Below, in pieces: positions 9,549 through 18,090 of a DNA stretch of 64,000 bases. The notes beneath the pieces are model-generated. The model saw only the letters and a program-made list of their open reading frames with translations, was not told where the DNA came from and ran no database searches. The stretch is taken from assembly GCF_007860125.1 (NCBI RefSeq), contig NZ_SJPW01000002.1, forward strand, positions 845,768 through 909,767, read 5' to 3'. The DNA comes from Rubripirellula tenax (lineage in GTDB: Bacteria > Planctomycetota > Planctomycetia > Pirellulales > Pirellulaceae). Position numbers and translations under genes: made by a program. Numbering within the stretch: position 1 is the first letter of the stretch; every line of letters begins with the position of its first letter.

Positions 9549-11459
9549 ATGCGTTTATGTTTCGCTTTGTTGGTCGTCGCATCGTGCACGACCGTTTGTT
9601 TCGCCGATGATCACCAACACGCGCCGACATCGACGCCCGCGCCGCCGACGGTGTTCTTGGACAAAAGCCCACGCATTGTCGAGTACCAACTGAAGCGACT
9701 CGACAACACCCGGTTGTTGATGGTGCCGCGAAAGACGGACGACGCCAAATACATCCCGGTCTACTCGGCAATTCTGGCACGCGTGGGCATGTCGCCACAA
9801 CTTCGTGGTGAAGCCGTTGATGCGCTCGTGGCCTTAGAAAAATCCAGCTTCGCATCCGTTTTGCTGGATGCGATCACACGTGTGGACGGTGACGAACGTG
9901 CCGTCCGGCGAACTCGACGCGAACTCGCACGCATGCTGCTTGAACATTCCCCGAACGATTTGGTTGCTCACACTGACGAATTGACCGAAGCAACGAAGGC
10001 GGACGACTCGTTCATCCGTTCGGTTGGTTTGGCGAGCCTTGTCGTTGCCGGAAATTCGTCCGCTGCGATGGAGCGAGCCGAGTCGGATAACGACGCAACC
10101 GTGTCGATGCTTCGCGCGGTCGATTTGCTTTCCGATTCAAAACTTCGCGATTCGATTCGCACCTTTGTGGCCCGATGCCTAGACGATTCGACGTCGGTTC
10201 AAGTACGTGGCGCCGCCATCGATGCACTTGGCCATATATCGTCGGATCAGTCGGATACCTTCCAACGTGTTGCGTCTCTGATCACCGACGACAAACTTCG
10301 CGGTTCGGCTGTCAAGACTTTGTTAAAAGTTGGCGATGAACATCGTGACTTGGCCACCAGCCAGAAGCTGCTTGCCGATTTGGTCGCAGTGGCCGAAGCG
10401 ACACCGGCAGCGGATCGAACCAGTGGTGAGTTTACCGATGCGATGCAGTTGGCTGATCGATTGATGGCCAGCGCATCCGCGGATGATGCACGCCAATTCC
10501 GCGACCGGCTCAGTAACGTTTCGGTACGGATGATTCGCATCAAAACGGTGGAAGAAGAAATGCGGTACGACATCGCCTACTTTGCCGTGGAAGCGGGCCG
10601 ACCGGTCCAGGTGGTACTTGAGAACCACGATTTGATGCCGCACAACTTGGTCATTTGCGATCCAGGCACGTTGAAGGAAGTTGCTCAATTGGGACTGGAA
10701 GCCGGACCGACCGGTGGATCGACGGGGCTTCCCTATGTGCCGTCGTCGGATCGGGTCATCGAAGCGACAGAGATGATCGCGGCCAACGGGGAAGCCCGTT
10801 TGACGTTCACCGCGCCGACTGAACCGGGCGAGTATCCCTACGTTTGCACCTTCCCCCAACACTGGTATCGCATGTACGGCGTGATGGTCGTCGTCGAGGA
10901 TTTGGACGCGTGGTTGAAGAACCCAACCGAACCAGCAAACCCGATCGGCAGCAACCGGGTGTTTGTTCAGTCATGGACGTTGAACGATTTCAAAGTCGAC
11001 CTCGATCAGGCGATGGTGGGCCGAACTCCCGAATTCGGAAAGCGAATTTTCGCCGAAGCATCCTGTGCCGGTTGCCACAAGGTTGCTGGCGAAGGCGGAG
11101 TGGTCGGCCCCGAATTGACCGACGTTTTTCCGCGTTGGAAAGGTGACCGCTTGGGCATCCTTCGCGAGATCCTTGACCCGTCGCACAAGATTGACGCAAA
11201 GTACGTGATGCAACGTGTGCTTACCGTCGATGGCCGCACCATCAGCGGCGTCCTGGTCGGTGAAGACGACGACAGCGTCAGCTTGATGCCCAGTGCCGAA
11301 GCAAAAGAGCCGACCGTCATTGCCCAAGATGACATCGAAGCGATGGTGCCGTCGAGCGTTTCCATGATGCCCAAGGCATTGATGGACCAGTACACCAAGG
11401 AAGAGATTTTTGAACTGATGTCCTACCTGGAAAGTGTCGCGCCCAACAATGGCTCGTAA
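9549..11459 (+). CDS. Secreted HEAT-repeat / cupredoxin / cytochrome c protein
   Basis: The protein has 636 residues with a signal peptide (residues 1-19, ending CFA). Residues about 40-310 form HEAT-like helical repeats. Residues about 335-455 are an azurin/plastocyanin-like fold with all four type-1 copper ligands visible: the PHN histidine (about 365), the cysteine of YVCTF (about 433), then His and Met in FPQHWYRM. A single c-type heme site CAGCH (506-510) follows, with the planctomycete cytochrome tail (GPELTDV, LDPSHKIDAKY). It can carry an electron on copper and pass it to heme in the same chain. It follows the heme-less dehydrogenase by 79 bases on the same strand and is its likely electron acceptor. 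Confidence 0.88.
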   Translation: MRLCFALLVVASCTTVCFADDHQHAPTSTPAPPTVFLDKSPRIVEYQLKRLDNTRLLMVPRKTDDAKYIPVYSAILARVGMSPQLRGEAVDALVALEKSSFASVLLDAITRVDGDERAVRRTRRELARMLLEHSPNDLVAHTDELTEATKADDSFIRSVGLASLVVAGNSSAAMERAESDNDATVSMLRAVDLLSDSKLRDSIRTFVARCLDDSTSVQVRGAAIDALGHISSDQSDTFQRVASLITDDKLRGSAVKTLLKVGDEHRDLATSQKLLADLVAVAEATPAADRTSGEFTDAMQLADRLMASASADDARQFRDRLSNVSVRMIRIKTVEEEMRYDIAYFAVEAGRPVQVVLENHDLMPHNLVICDPGTLKEVAQLGLEAGPTGGSTGLPYVPSSDRVIEATEMIAANGEARLTFTAPTEPGEYPYVCTFPQHWYRMYGVMVVVEDLDAWLKNPTEPANPIGSNRVFVQSWTLNDFKVDLDQAMVGRTPEFGKRIFAEASCAGCHKVAGEGGVVGPELTDVFPRWKGDRLGILREILDPSHKIDAKYVMQRVLTVDGRTISGVLVGEDDDSVSLMPSAEAKEPTVIAQDDIEAMVPSSVSMMPKALMDQYTKEEIFELMSYLESVAPNNGS

Positions 11460-11460
11460 T

Positions 11461-11478
11461 GCTTCAGCATGCTGAAGC
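11461..11478. repeat. 18-base perfect palindrome after the cupredoxin-cytochrome gene
   Basis: GCTTCAGCATGCTGAAGC begins one base after the stop codon. It is self-complementary over all 18 bases and has no flanking T-tract. It may be a mRNA 3'-end stabiliser, a repetitive extragenic palindrome or a protein site. No second copy was seen in the window. Confidence 0.5.
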
Positions 11479-11530
11479 CACGTTCCTGGTGAGCCAGTGT
11501 CTCGTCCGCCCAATCCCGCCAAAAGCGGTT

Positions 11531-12607
11531 TCAACGCTGGCGAACGTCGATGAACGGGGGACGCCAACTTGGGGCCAGCGACGCGTCGTCAATGTTCACC
11601 CCCGCTTCGCCTTGGCCTCGGTGATTGAGAAGCGGGTGATCCGGGATCGATGCTAACGACGCGACGGGCAAGAATTGCACGCGTCCGTCTTCAAACAAAA
11701 CATTGATTCCCACGCCGCTATGCCCAATCGACGTCGCCAGGTTTGCTTCCGTTGGGATACCCGCAAGCGGTGCATCGGACATGACTGCGAAGCTTGACCG
11801 CGATTCGAAACGCGGCGATGTAAGTTGATCTTTCTCGACGACGCCCAGCGTGTATGCGTAGTGACCGCCGGCGTACTGTTGAATTTCACGCAAACGATCC
11901 AGCGAAGCGTCGTACAACTGTTTGACCGAAACGAGCTCGGTTAAATCGACAAGTTCATCCGCGCTTTGCGACGTGGGTGGGTCCAGCGAAGGACACCAAC
12001 GGATCGAATCGTCGCCAAGTAAACCTGCCTCGCGTAGCCGGACGGCGTAGACGCCGGCAAACGCTTCGGGGCCCGAATCGGACACCGCCGGCAACCGTGA
12101 TTGCTCGTTACGAGACACGAACTGGGTGATCGCGATTCCGAGTTGTCGTAACTGATCCTGGCACGTCGTTTTGCGAGCTTCGAAGCGGCCTTCGGCAATC
12201 GACGGCAACAGCAACGCCAACACAACCGCGGCGGCCGATGCACTGACCAGCCAATCCAACCAAGTCCAACCCTGATGGGTCGACGGGTCTAAACGGCTGT
12301 TCATCGGCGCAAGCGCTGCGGCACCTCGATTGGGATCACCGGTCGCCGGCGTTTCGGATCGAGCCGAATCGAGTTCAGGCTGACTCGGTTCTCGACCGGG
12401 AAGCGGCGGCAAATTGGCCATCGTGCGGGCGACCAAATCGGGCGGCGGTGATTCGACCGAAGGAGCATTTTCCAACGGTTCGAGCAGACGCTGGACTTCC
12501 GCTAATTGGCGTCGGGCGTCGGGATCTTCCTTCAACCACTGGCCGATGCGACGCATTTCGTGCGGCTCAAGAGCGCCAAGCAGATATCCAAGAAGGTCTT
12601 CGTGCAT
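11531..12607 (-). CDS. Anti-sigma-factor-like protein fused to a DUF1559-type pseudopilin module
   Basis: A 358-residue protein from the ATG at 12607; an in-frame TTG 15 bases upstream is less likely. Residues 1-45 (HEDLLGYLLGALEPHE, then LKEDPDARRQLAEVQ) resemble the anti-sigma helical domain, but the zinc cysteines are absent. A Pro-rich linker follows. Residues about 114-165 (TWLDWLVSASAAAVVLALLLPSIAEGRFEARKTTCQDQLRQLGIAI) match the hydrophobic helix and following helix of planctomycete DUF1559 pseudopilins (consensus LLV-IAIIG-LIALLLPAVQ-AREAAR, C-NNLKQLGLA). The C-terminus has H-x10-DG (H296, DG at 307-308) in HSGVGINVLFEDGRV, close to the DUF1559 H-x9-DG signature. It lies directly downstream of an ECF sigma gene, so I infer a membrane anti-sigma whose outer part is pseudopilin-like. 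Confidence 0.72.
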   Translation of the reverse strand: MHEDLLGYLLGALEPHEMRRIGQWLKEDPDARRQLAEVQRLLEPLENAPSVESPPPDLVARTMANLPPLPGREPSQPELDSARSETPATGDPNRGAAALAPMNSRLDPSTHQGWTWLDWLVSASAAAVVLALLLPSIAEGRFEARKTTCQDQLRQLGIAITQFVSRNEQSRLPAVSDSGPEAFAGVYAVRLREAGLLGDDSIRWCPSLDPPTSQSADELVDLTELVSVKQLYDASLDRLREIQQYAGGHYAYTLGVVEKDQLTSPRFESRSSFAVMSDAPLAGIPTEANLATSIGHSGVGINVLFEDGRVQFLPVASLASIPDHPLLNHRGQGEAGVNIDDASLAPSWRPPFIDVRQR

Positions 12608-12722
12608 CGCCAAAATAGTCAACGCGTAAGGGAGGGGCCGTACCGGGTTTCGAGCTGAAACTGCGACAGGCTGTTTCCATTACTTACGCGCCAACGACAA
12701 AGACGGTTCGCGCGAAGCGACG

Positions 12723-12748
12723 CCGCCCGACCGAAAACGGACGGGCGG
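12723..12748 (-). other. GC-rich hairpin between sigma and anti-sigma genes
   Basis: Ten base pairs with one central mismatch (left arm 12723-12733, right arm 12738-12748) close a four-base loop in the 151-base gap between the ECF sigma and anti-sigma genes. There is no T-tract on the minus strand. It could act as a partial attenuator or RNA processing site that sets the ratio of sigma to anti-sigma protein. Confidence 0.4.
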
Positions 12749-12758
12749 GGTGGCCGAT

Positions 12759-13436
12759 TCATGGCTGTTGAGCAGAATCCTGGTGCGATTCTTCCCACAA
12801 GACGCCAAGCCGTTGGACGGCACCGTGCAGTCGGCTTTTGACCGTTCCGACGGGAATTCCCAACACATCGGCAGCTTCGCGGTACTTCAGACCCTGGTAA
12901 TAGACCAGTTGGACGACCTGCTGCATGGATTCGCCGAGCGATTCGACCGATTCGTGGATCCAGCGGCTGTTTTCTTGGTCCGCGGCGGCCAAAAGCGGGT
13001 CAGGCGAGTCGCCGACCAGTTTTTCTGACCAACCGCCACCCGATCCGTCTTTTTCGGTTACTGCGGTGCGGTCCAGCGAAACCATTCGGTGCCGTTTGTT
13101 GCGGCGTTGGACGTCAATCGCTTGGTTGGTTGCGATCGCGTACAACCAAGGTCGAAACCGGCGACTGGGATCGAATTGGCTGCACTTCAAGTGAACCTGC
13201 AAAAAAGTCCCTTGGAACGCGTCTTCGGCCAGTTCGGCGTCACCGATGTAGCGGCGCAAATAACTGTAAATTTCACGCTCGTATCGGCGAATCAACGCCT
13301 CGTACAAGCCTCGTTCACCGGTATCACGATATTGGGCGATCAGGCTTTCGTCGGAAACATCGCTTTGAAACGAAACGTCATCGACGTCCGCATCTGTGAT
13401 CGCTTCCGCATTGTAGATTTTGGCAGATGCGTTCAT
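12759..13436 (-). CDS. ECF-type RNA polymerase sigma factor
   Basis: A 225-residue protein read from the ATG at 13436. The open frame extends 102 codons further upstream, but that sequence is unlike the family. Region 2 (about residues 40-110) shows YEREIYSYLRRYIGDAELAEDAFQGTFLQVH and the RPWLYAIATNQAIDVQRR helix that recognises the -10 element. Region 4 (about 160-205) shows QVVQLVYYQGLKYREAADVLGIPVGTVKSRLH, a helix-turn-helix for the -35 element. The linker of about 45 residues is longer than in most ECF factors. It directs core RNA polymerase to a small regulon, probably including its own operon. The next gene is an anti-sigma-like membrane protein, the normal arrangement for signal-controlled ECF factors. 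Confidence 0.92.
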   Translation of the reverse strand: MNASAKIYNAEAITDADVDDVSFQSDVSDESLIAQYRDTGERGLYEALIRRYEREIYSYLRRYIGDAELAEDAFQGTFLQVHLKCSQFDPSRRFRPWLYAIATNQAIDVQRRNKRHRMVSLDRTAVTEKDGSGGGWSEKLVGDSPDPLLAAADQENSRWIHESVESLGESMQQVVQLVYYQGLKYREAADVLGIPVGTVKSRLHGAVQRLGVLWEESHQDSAQQP

Positions 13437-13754
13437 GGTTGGTGCCTGTGAGGGGGTACAGGAATCAGATAAGTGAAATGTGCTCGGATTGTAGCGGGAC
13501 CGTACTGAAGTACGCGTTGTCCCAGCAGCGAATCCGCTGAAAAAAGTCGCATTAGCGGCGTGAAATCCTTCAATCCAATGCATATCGGACCACATTAGCC
13601 CCATTATCTTTGAATTTGCGGTTACGTCAAAGCGAATTTTGCCGACCCGCCGCTCTCTTTTCTTTGCGACATGGCGGTTAGAATCGGCCGCTAAGAATGT
13701 GCGAATACGTGCATTTGGGATCCAACATTCGCTTACGGCCATACGGACGAGCCC
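13437..13754. other. Divergent intergenic region with a short inverted repeat
   Basis: This 318-base gap lies between the ECF sigma gene (minus) and the permease gene (plus) and should hold both promoters. A short inverted repeat, CGTACT-GA-AGTACG, lies at 13501-13514, 65 bases before the sigma start, and could be an operator. No RNA gene or recognisable promoter boxes were found. Confidence 0.35.
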
Positions 13755-15428
13755 GTGAATTCAACATCTGATCGTGTTCCCCCAACGACTTCGTCGGGCC
13801 CCTACCGGTGGGCCCGTCCCGGCGACGTCAATGCGTTCTTCGGTTTGATGCTGGACAACATCGCTGGATTGTTGTTGATGGTCGGTTTGCTGGCCGGGTT
13901 TGGATTTCCGGTGGAATTTGCGGTTTCGGCGATGGTGCCGGGCACCGCACTTGGAGTGCTGATCGGCGATCTGGCGTTCTTTTATGTCGCATTCCGGTTG
14001 GCCCACAAAACCGGCCGCGACGATGTGACCGCAATGCCTTTGGGTTTGGACACGCCATCGACTTTCGGCGTTGTGCTGTTCGTGCTGGGGCCGTCGTTCT
14101 TGCAGGGTCAAGCGATGGGCCTTGATTCGACGGCGGCCGCGTATCGAACTTGGCACATCGGAATTTGGTGCATCGTGCTGAGCGGACTTTTGAAGTTCGC
14201 GTTGGCACCGGCAACCGAATGGGTTCGGCGGCTGATCCCTCGTGCCGGGCTGCTCGGATCGCTTGCGGCGATCGCATTGGTGCTGATCAGTTTTTTGCCA
14301 CTGATGGAGATTCTTGGCCGACCGCTGCCAGGCATGTTGGCGTTGGTGATCGTGTTGACGACCCTTGTCGCACGCATCCCGCTGCCCGGACGAACGCCGG
14401 GGACATTGGGTGCGTTAGTGGTCGCCGGAGCGATGTACTATTTCATGTGCGCGATCCCAGGGACCGGATACGAATTCCCCCAAGCGGTGACGGCGGCTTG
14501 GTTTCCGACACAGTGGATGGAGAGCTGGAAATTCGAGTGGCTGGCAAACTTTGGCGATGCGTTGCCGTATCTACCCATCGTGATGCCGTTTGCGATCGGC
14601 ACCGTCGTTGGCGGCATTGACTGTACCGAAAGCGCAAAGGCAGCCGGCGACGACTATGACACGCGAACAGTCATCGCGGTCGAAGCCTTCGCGACGGTGA
14701 TCGCCGGTTTGTCCGGCGGCGTGATTCAAACCACTCCGTACATCGGCCATCCGGCGTACAAAGCGATGGGTGGCCGAGCGGCATACGTGTTGGGCACGGC
14801 GCTGTTGGTCGGATCGGCGGGTCTGGTCGGATACTTCGGGTGGCTCAATGCCTGGATTCCGGCGCCGGTGGTTTATCCAATCTTGGTATTCGTCGGTTTG
14901 GAAATCACGGCACAGAGTTTTTTGGCGACACCACGCCGGCACTACGCGGCGGTCGCTTTGGCTTGTTTGCCAGCACTGGCTTTCTTAGCGATGAATTTGC
15001 CCGGTCGCATCTTCGGTGATGAGGCACTTCGTAAACTCGGCATCGATGCGACGACCTTGGGCGATCCGATGCTAAGAGCAAACCTCAAGACGATCGGCAT
15101 GCTCAGCAGCGGATTCATCTTGACCAGCCTGCTGTGGGCGTGGGCGCTGGCGGCTGCGATTGACCGACGCTTGCTCTTGGCTGCGAAAGTGCTTTTGTTG
15201 GCGTGCGTGTTGACGCTGTTCGGCGTGATGCATTCGCCATTGGCGGGCAACCGTTTGTTTTTGCCGTTCGGCCCCGATACGTGGGGTGATATCGTTTTGG
15301 ATGCAGCCAACCGGAAATTCGTCTTAGAGTTCGCGGCCGGCTATTTGGCATCGGCCGCGATGTTGATGGCATGGTCCTGGATGCCGGGCATCGGCAAGCC
15401 GCTAACCGATGACGACGAGTTGCATTAG
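13755..15428 (+). CDS. NCS2/AzgA-like nucleobase permease
   Basis: A 557-residue integral membrane protein from a GTG start (no ATG is near; GGACGAG lies upstream). It contains about a dozen hydrophobic segments. Stretches such as DDVTAMPLGLDTPSTFG in the first half and GGIDCTESAKAAGDDYDTRT then GLSGGVIQTTPYIGHPAYKAMGGR in the second match the substrate-region positions of xanthine/uracil/adenine permeases of the AzgA-like branch (compare the SGTSTTTSYIESAAG block). It probably takes up a purine, pyrimidine or related compound with protons. The typical Q-N-x-G motif is not obvious, so the substrate is open. It is transcribed alone and ends 20 bases from a convergent gene. Confidence 0.72.
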   Translation: MNSTSDRVPPTTSSGPYRWARPGDVNAFFGLMLDNIAGLLLMVGLLAGFGFPVEFAVSAMVPGTALGVLIGDLAFFYVAFRLAHKTGRDDVTAMPLGLDTPSTFGVVLFVLGPSFLQGQAMGLDSTAAAYRTWHIGIWCIVLSGLLKFALAPATEWVRRLIPRAGLLGSLAAIALVLISFLPLMEILGRPLPGMLALVIVLTTLVARIPLPGRTPGTLGALVVAGAMYYFMCAIPGTGYEFPQAVTAAWFPTQWMESWKFEWLANFGDALPYLPIVMPFAIGTVVGGIDCTESAKAAGDDYDTRTVIAVEAFATVIAGLSGGVIQTTPYIGHPAYKAMGGRAAYVLGTALLVGSAGLVGYFGWLNAWIPAPVVYPILVFVGLEITAQSFLATPRRHYAAVALACLPALAFLAMNLPGRIFGDEALRKLGIDATTLGDPMLRANLKTIGMLSSGFILTSLLWAWALAAAIDRRLLLAAKVLLLACVLTLFGVMHSPLAGNRLFLPFGPDTWGDIVLDAANRKFVLEFAAGYLASAAMLMAWSWMPGIGKPLTDDDELH

Positions 15429-15448
15429 TCCGATGCCACTGTCCGCGA

Positions 15449-16450
15449 TCAACCGAGCGATCGCCCTCGATTGAGCGGCTGCGATTTCGCGATGACGTGC
15501 GCATGGGGGGGCAATCGTTCGGCAAACCGATCCATCGATTCCGCCGAGTCGAACCATGTGAAAACGCCCGGCCCCCAGCTACTTTGACCGACGCCTCGTC
15601 CGCCCGCTTCAATCAATTGGGCGATCAAACGAGCGACATCATCGCCGTGGTACGGACCACCTTGGACATTGGCAAAAAGCATCCCGCTGGCAAGGTTGTA
15701 ACGGTGGATGGCATCGGTGAAACCATCAAGATCACCGGCTTCGGCCGCCGGAACGATCTGGTTGGCGAGCACATCTTTCAGGTGCGACTTGGCACTCGCG
15801 ACGGCGGAACCGAGAGCCGCAAATTGTTTGATCTCAGCCTCGCCGCTGATCGGTTGAGCCGATACAGCGGGACGGACGACAAGAACTCGCCATGCCTCAG
15901 GCAATTCGATGCGATCGCAGATGGGATTGAGCGACGTCGGCGAATCGGCGTTCTCCGAAATCAAGCCACCACGGATGTACCCGTGAACTCCAACGGCCGA
16001 CCGCTTGCCTCGACCGGCAACGTCGACGGCAAGTTCTTCAAGCGGCATTTCAATCCCCTCGAAACGGGCAATGCCTTCCGCGATCGCCATCGCCAGTTGC
16101 GTGCCGCTGCCGAGACCGCAATGCGCGGCCGCCGTCTGGGTCGCTTCGACGCGACACGATGGCAACGTGTCACGTCCGATCCGATCGCTCCAACCGCGAG
16201 CGATCTCATTGGCACGCTGGGCGATGCGTCCGAGGGCCTCAAAATGTGAATGCGGGCGGACCGTGATTTGCGTCGATGGTTGATCCACCATCACGCCGAC
16301 GCCACCAAACGGTGCGGCCGTGTCGAGCAATCCGAAGTGCAATCGAGCACCGGTCGTTATCCGCACCGTTTCGATATCGTTGTCGTCACGGTTTCCGGCG
16401 CGGCCGGGCGTCTTTTCGGTTGGGGAGCTATCCATTTGCCAATCGTTCAT
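15449..16450 (-). CDS. Beta-ribofuranosylaminobenzene 5'-phosphate synthase homologue (methanopterin biosynthesis)
   Basis: A 333-residue GHMP-superfamily protein. The ATG at 16450 is chosen because GAGGG lies seven bases before it; it overlaps the upstream DUF447 gene by 23 bases. Motifs are RITTGARLHFGLLD at the N-terminus, the glycine-rich AAHCGLGSGTQLAMAIAEG loop (about 110-128), and GRGKRSAVGVHGYIRGGLI. These match the RFAP synthase family, which joins p-aminobenzoate to phosphoribosyl pyrophosphate as the first committed step of (tetrahydro)methanopterin synthesis. Planctomycetes are known to carry this C1 pathway. The same gene run includes PabA, which helps make p-aminobenzoate. Other GHMP kinases fit less well. 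Confidence 0.82.
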   Translation of the reverse strand: MNDWQMDSSPTEKTPGRAGNRDDNDIETVRITTGARLHFGLLDTAAPFGGVGVMVDQPSTQITVRPHSHFEALGRIAQRANEIARGWSDRIGRDTLPSCRVEATQTAAAHCGLGSGTQLAMAIAEGIARFEGIEMPLEELAVDVAGRGKRSAVGVHGYIRGGLISENADSPTSLNPICDRIELPEAWRVLVVRPAVSAQPISGEAEIKQFAALGSAVASAKSHLKDVLANQIVPAAEAGDLDGFTDAIHRYNLASGMLFANVQGGPYHGDDVARLIAQLIEAGGRGVGQSSWGPGVFTWFDSAESMDRFAERLPPHAHVIAKSQPLNRGRSLG

Positions 16451-17027
16451 CAATGATCCCTCGCAACATGTCGAAGGCATCATGTTCGGCTGGCCCCGCC
16501 GTTTTGTCGATCAGTGGCTCCAGTCGGCGAAGTTCTTCGCGAATCGTTGCCTCGGGAATCAGATGTGTTCGAGTCGCCAAGATGGCCGCTTCAAGCACGG
16601 CGTGCTTGGCCCGATTGAAACCGAAGAATGGCCGCACCACTGCCGAATCGGAAACGCGGCATTCCATCACGGATTTCAAGTCGTCATGTTCGACGGAATC
16701 GACACGGACCGCGAACCATCGGTGGCAATCGATCAGTGGCCACCAATCGGTGTTCGCGATTTGGCGCACCAAGCCAGCCACTTCCTGATCCGCAACCTGT
16801 CCAACCGCGGCGCGGGCCATCAAACTTGCGTCGTCCGTGATATGGATGACAGCGACCCGTGTTTCGAAAAGATTCTTAAACGTCTGTGACGACACGAACG
16901 GACGAAGTCGGAATGTGACATCCGCGGGATCGGGATTGCCCAGATCTCCGTCGACGACCGGCCCCATCGGAGCCAAGTTGACTCGCCCGTTTCGATCCAC
17001 CGTCGTGACGATCGATTCCAATATCAC
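16428..17027 (-). CDS. DUF447 family protein, likely linked to methanopterin synthesis
   Basis: A 199-residue protein starting with a GTG whose bases overlap the pabA stop as GTGA (17024-17027), so translation is coupled. The N-terminus (ILESIVTTVDRNGRVNLAPMGPVVDGD) and the middle (FRLRPFVSSQTFKNLFETRVAVIHITDDASLMARAAVG) match DUF447, a split-barrel flavin-binding-like fold in archaea and methanopterin-using bacteria. The C-terminal helices (RAKHAVLEAAILATRTHLI, RRLEPLIDKTAG) are typical too. The biochemical role is not established. The position between PabA and RFAP synthase supports a part in cofactor synthesis. Confidence 0.8.
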   Translation of the reverse strand: MILESIVTTVDRNGRVNLAPMGPVVDGDLGNPDPADVTFRLRPFVSSQTFKNLFETRVAVIHITDDASLMARAAVGQVADQEVAGLVRQIANTDWWPLIDCHRWFAVRVDSVEHDDLKSVMECRVSDSAVVRPFFGFNRAKHAVLEAAILATRTHLIPEATIREELRRLEPLIDKTAGPAEHDAFDMLRGIIDERLANG

Positions 17028-17614
17028 GACAGGGCGACTCGCTTTGCGTCGTGGATCATGGCGACGAAGTTGTCGATGATCTGGGCTCCAAAATCGGACA
17101 ACACGGACTCGGGATGAAACTGAACGCCATGGATCGGACGCCCCACGTGCCGTAGTCCCATGATGACTCCATCGTCGGTCGTGGCCGTGACAATCAGTTC
17201 GTCGGGAACACAGATCGGATCGACCGCAAGCGAATGATAACGGGCAACACGCATCGGCGACGGGCAATTGGCGAAGACGCCTTGGCCATCATGGTTGATC
17301 CGACTTGCCATACCATGCATCGGACCACATTTATGAACGACGCCACCGAAGGCGGTCGCGATCGCTTGGTGCCCCAAGCAGACGCCTAGGATCGGGATCT
17401 GTGGTGCCAAATGACGCAGCACATCGATCGAACATCCGGCATCTTCGGGACGTCGCGGCCCGGGCGAGAGCACGACGGCTGTGGGCGACATTTCATTGCA
17501 CCCGAGCACGTCGATTTGGTCGCTTCGAACGACCAAGGTTTCACAACCGGCCCGGCGAATGTAGCGAGCCAAGTTGTGGACAAAAGAATCGTAATTGTCG
17601 AGCAGAAGGATCAA
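17024..17614 (-). CDS. pabA: Aminodeoxychorismate/anthranilate synthase glutaminase component
   Basis: A 196-residue class I glutamine amidotransferase with a TTG start giving ILLLDNYDSFVHNLARY. The catalytic cysteine is in GVCLGHQAI (about residue 79), and the His and Glu in GVQFHPESV (about 168-172). It releases ammonia from glutamine for the chorismate-using partner. Sequence alone does not separate PabA from TrpG, but the next two genes (DUF447 and RFAP synthase) consume p-aminobenzoate, so PabA is preferred. It begins five bases after the second exbD stop, so it is expressed together with the ExbB/ExbD membrane complex. Confidence 0.88.
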   Translation of the reverse strand: MILLLDNYDSFVHNLARYIRRAGCETLVVRSDQIDVLGCNEMSPTAVVLSPGPRRPEDAGCSIDVLRHLAPQIPILGVCLGHQAIATAFGGVVHKCGPMHGMASRINHDGQGVFANCPSPMRVARYHSLAVDPICVPDELIVTATTDDGVIMGLRHVGRPIHGVQFHPESVLSDFGAQIIDNFVAMIHDAKRVALS

Positions 17615-17619
17615 GACGC

Positions 17620-18090
17620 TTACCGACGAGGTTTGGCGAATTTAATTTTCTCGATCAACTTGACGACCTGGTCACCGTCTTTGTAACCGCTGACCGCAGT
17701 AATCGCTTCGATCACGTACTGGTATCGCAAGTTGTAATCAGTGTCGATTTCTAACTCGGGACCTTCGTCGCCGTCGATCGGCGTATTGCCACCAATCATT
17801 GCAACCACGTTACCACGAAGCTGGTCAAAATCCGTCCCCATATCGATCTCGTTCATCGACATGGAAACCAATTTTCCGGCTTCATCGGCTCGCAATCGCA
17901 ACTTCAACGGCAAATCGGTTGGGTCCGAAGCGGCGCCACCGGCCAAGGGCATCCGAACGCTGAAGTCGCCTTCCATTTCCACGATCTTGAACGTCATCAC
18001 GAAGAAGATCAGCAGCAGAAAGACGATATCGATCATGCTGGTCATGTCGAGGCCGTTCTTCTCGGCGTCTTTTTGATTTCGGATTTTCAC
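17620..18090 (-). CDS. ExbD/TolR family transport protein (second copy)
   Basis: A 156-residue protein starting with GTG at 18090, preceded by a near-ideal AAGGAGG seven bases upstream. Its start overlaps the stop of the first exbD as GTGA. A single N-terminal membrane helix (MTSMIDIVFLLLIFFVMTF, about 15-34) carries the conserved proton-pathway aspartate in S-M-I-D. The rest is a periplasmic domain ending in ITAVSGYKDGDQVVKLIEKIKF. With ExbB-type and ExbD-type partners it uses the proton gradient to drive a periplasmic or outer-membrane process. No TonB or Pal gene is adjacent. Confidence 0.9.
   Translation of the reverse strand: MKIRNQKDAEKNGLDMTSMIDIVFLLLIFFVMTFKIVEMEGDFSVRMPLAGGAASDPTDLPLKLRLRADEAGKLVSMSMNEIDMGTDFDQLRGNVVAMIGGNTPIDGDEGPELEIDTDYNLRYQYVIEAITAVSGYKDGDQVVKLIEKIKFAKPRR

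Noticed and set aside
12723-12748. Intrinsic terminator between sigma and anti-sigma genes
   Set aside because: The hairpin is strong but has no T-tract on the minus strand, so it is listed only as a hairpin.
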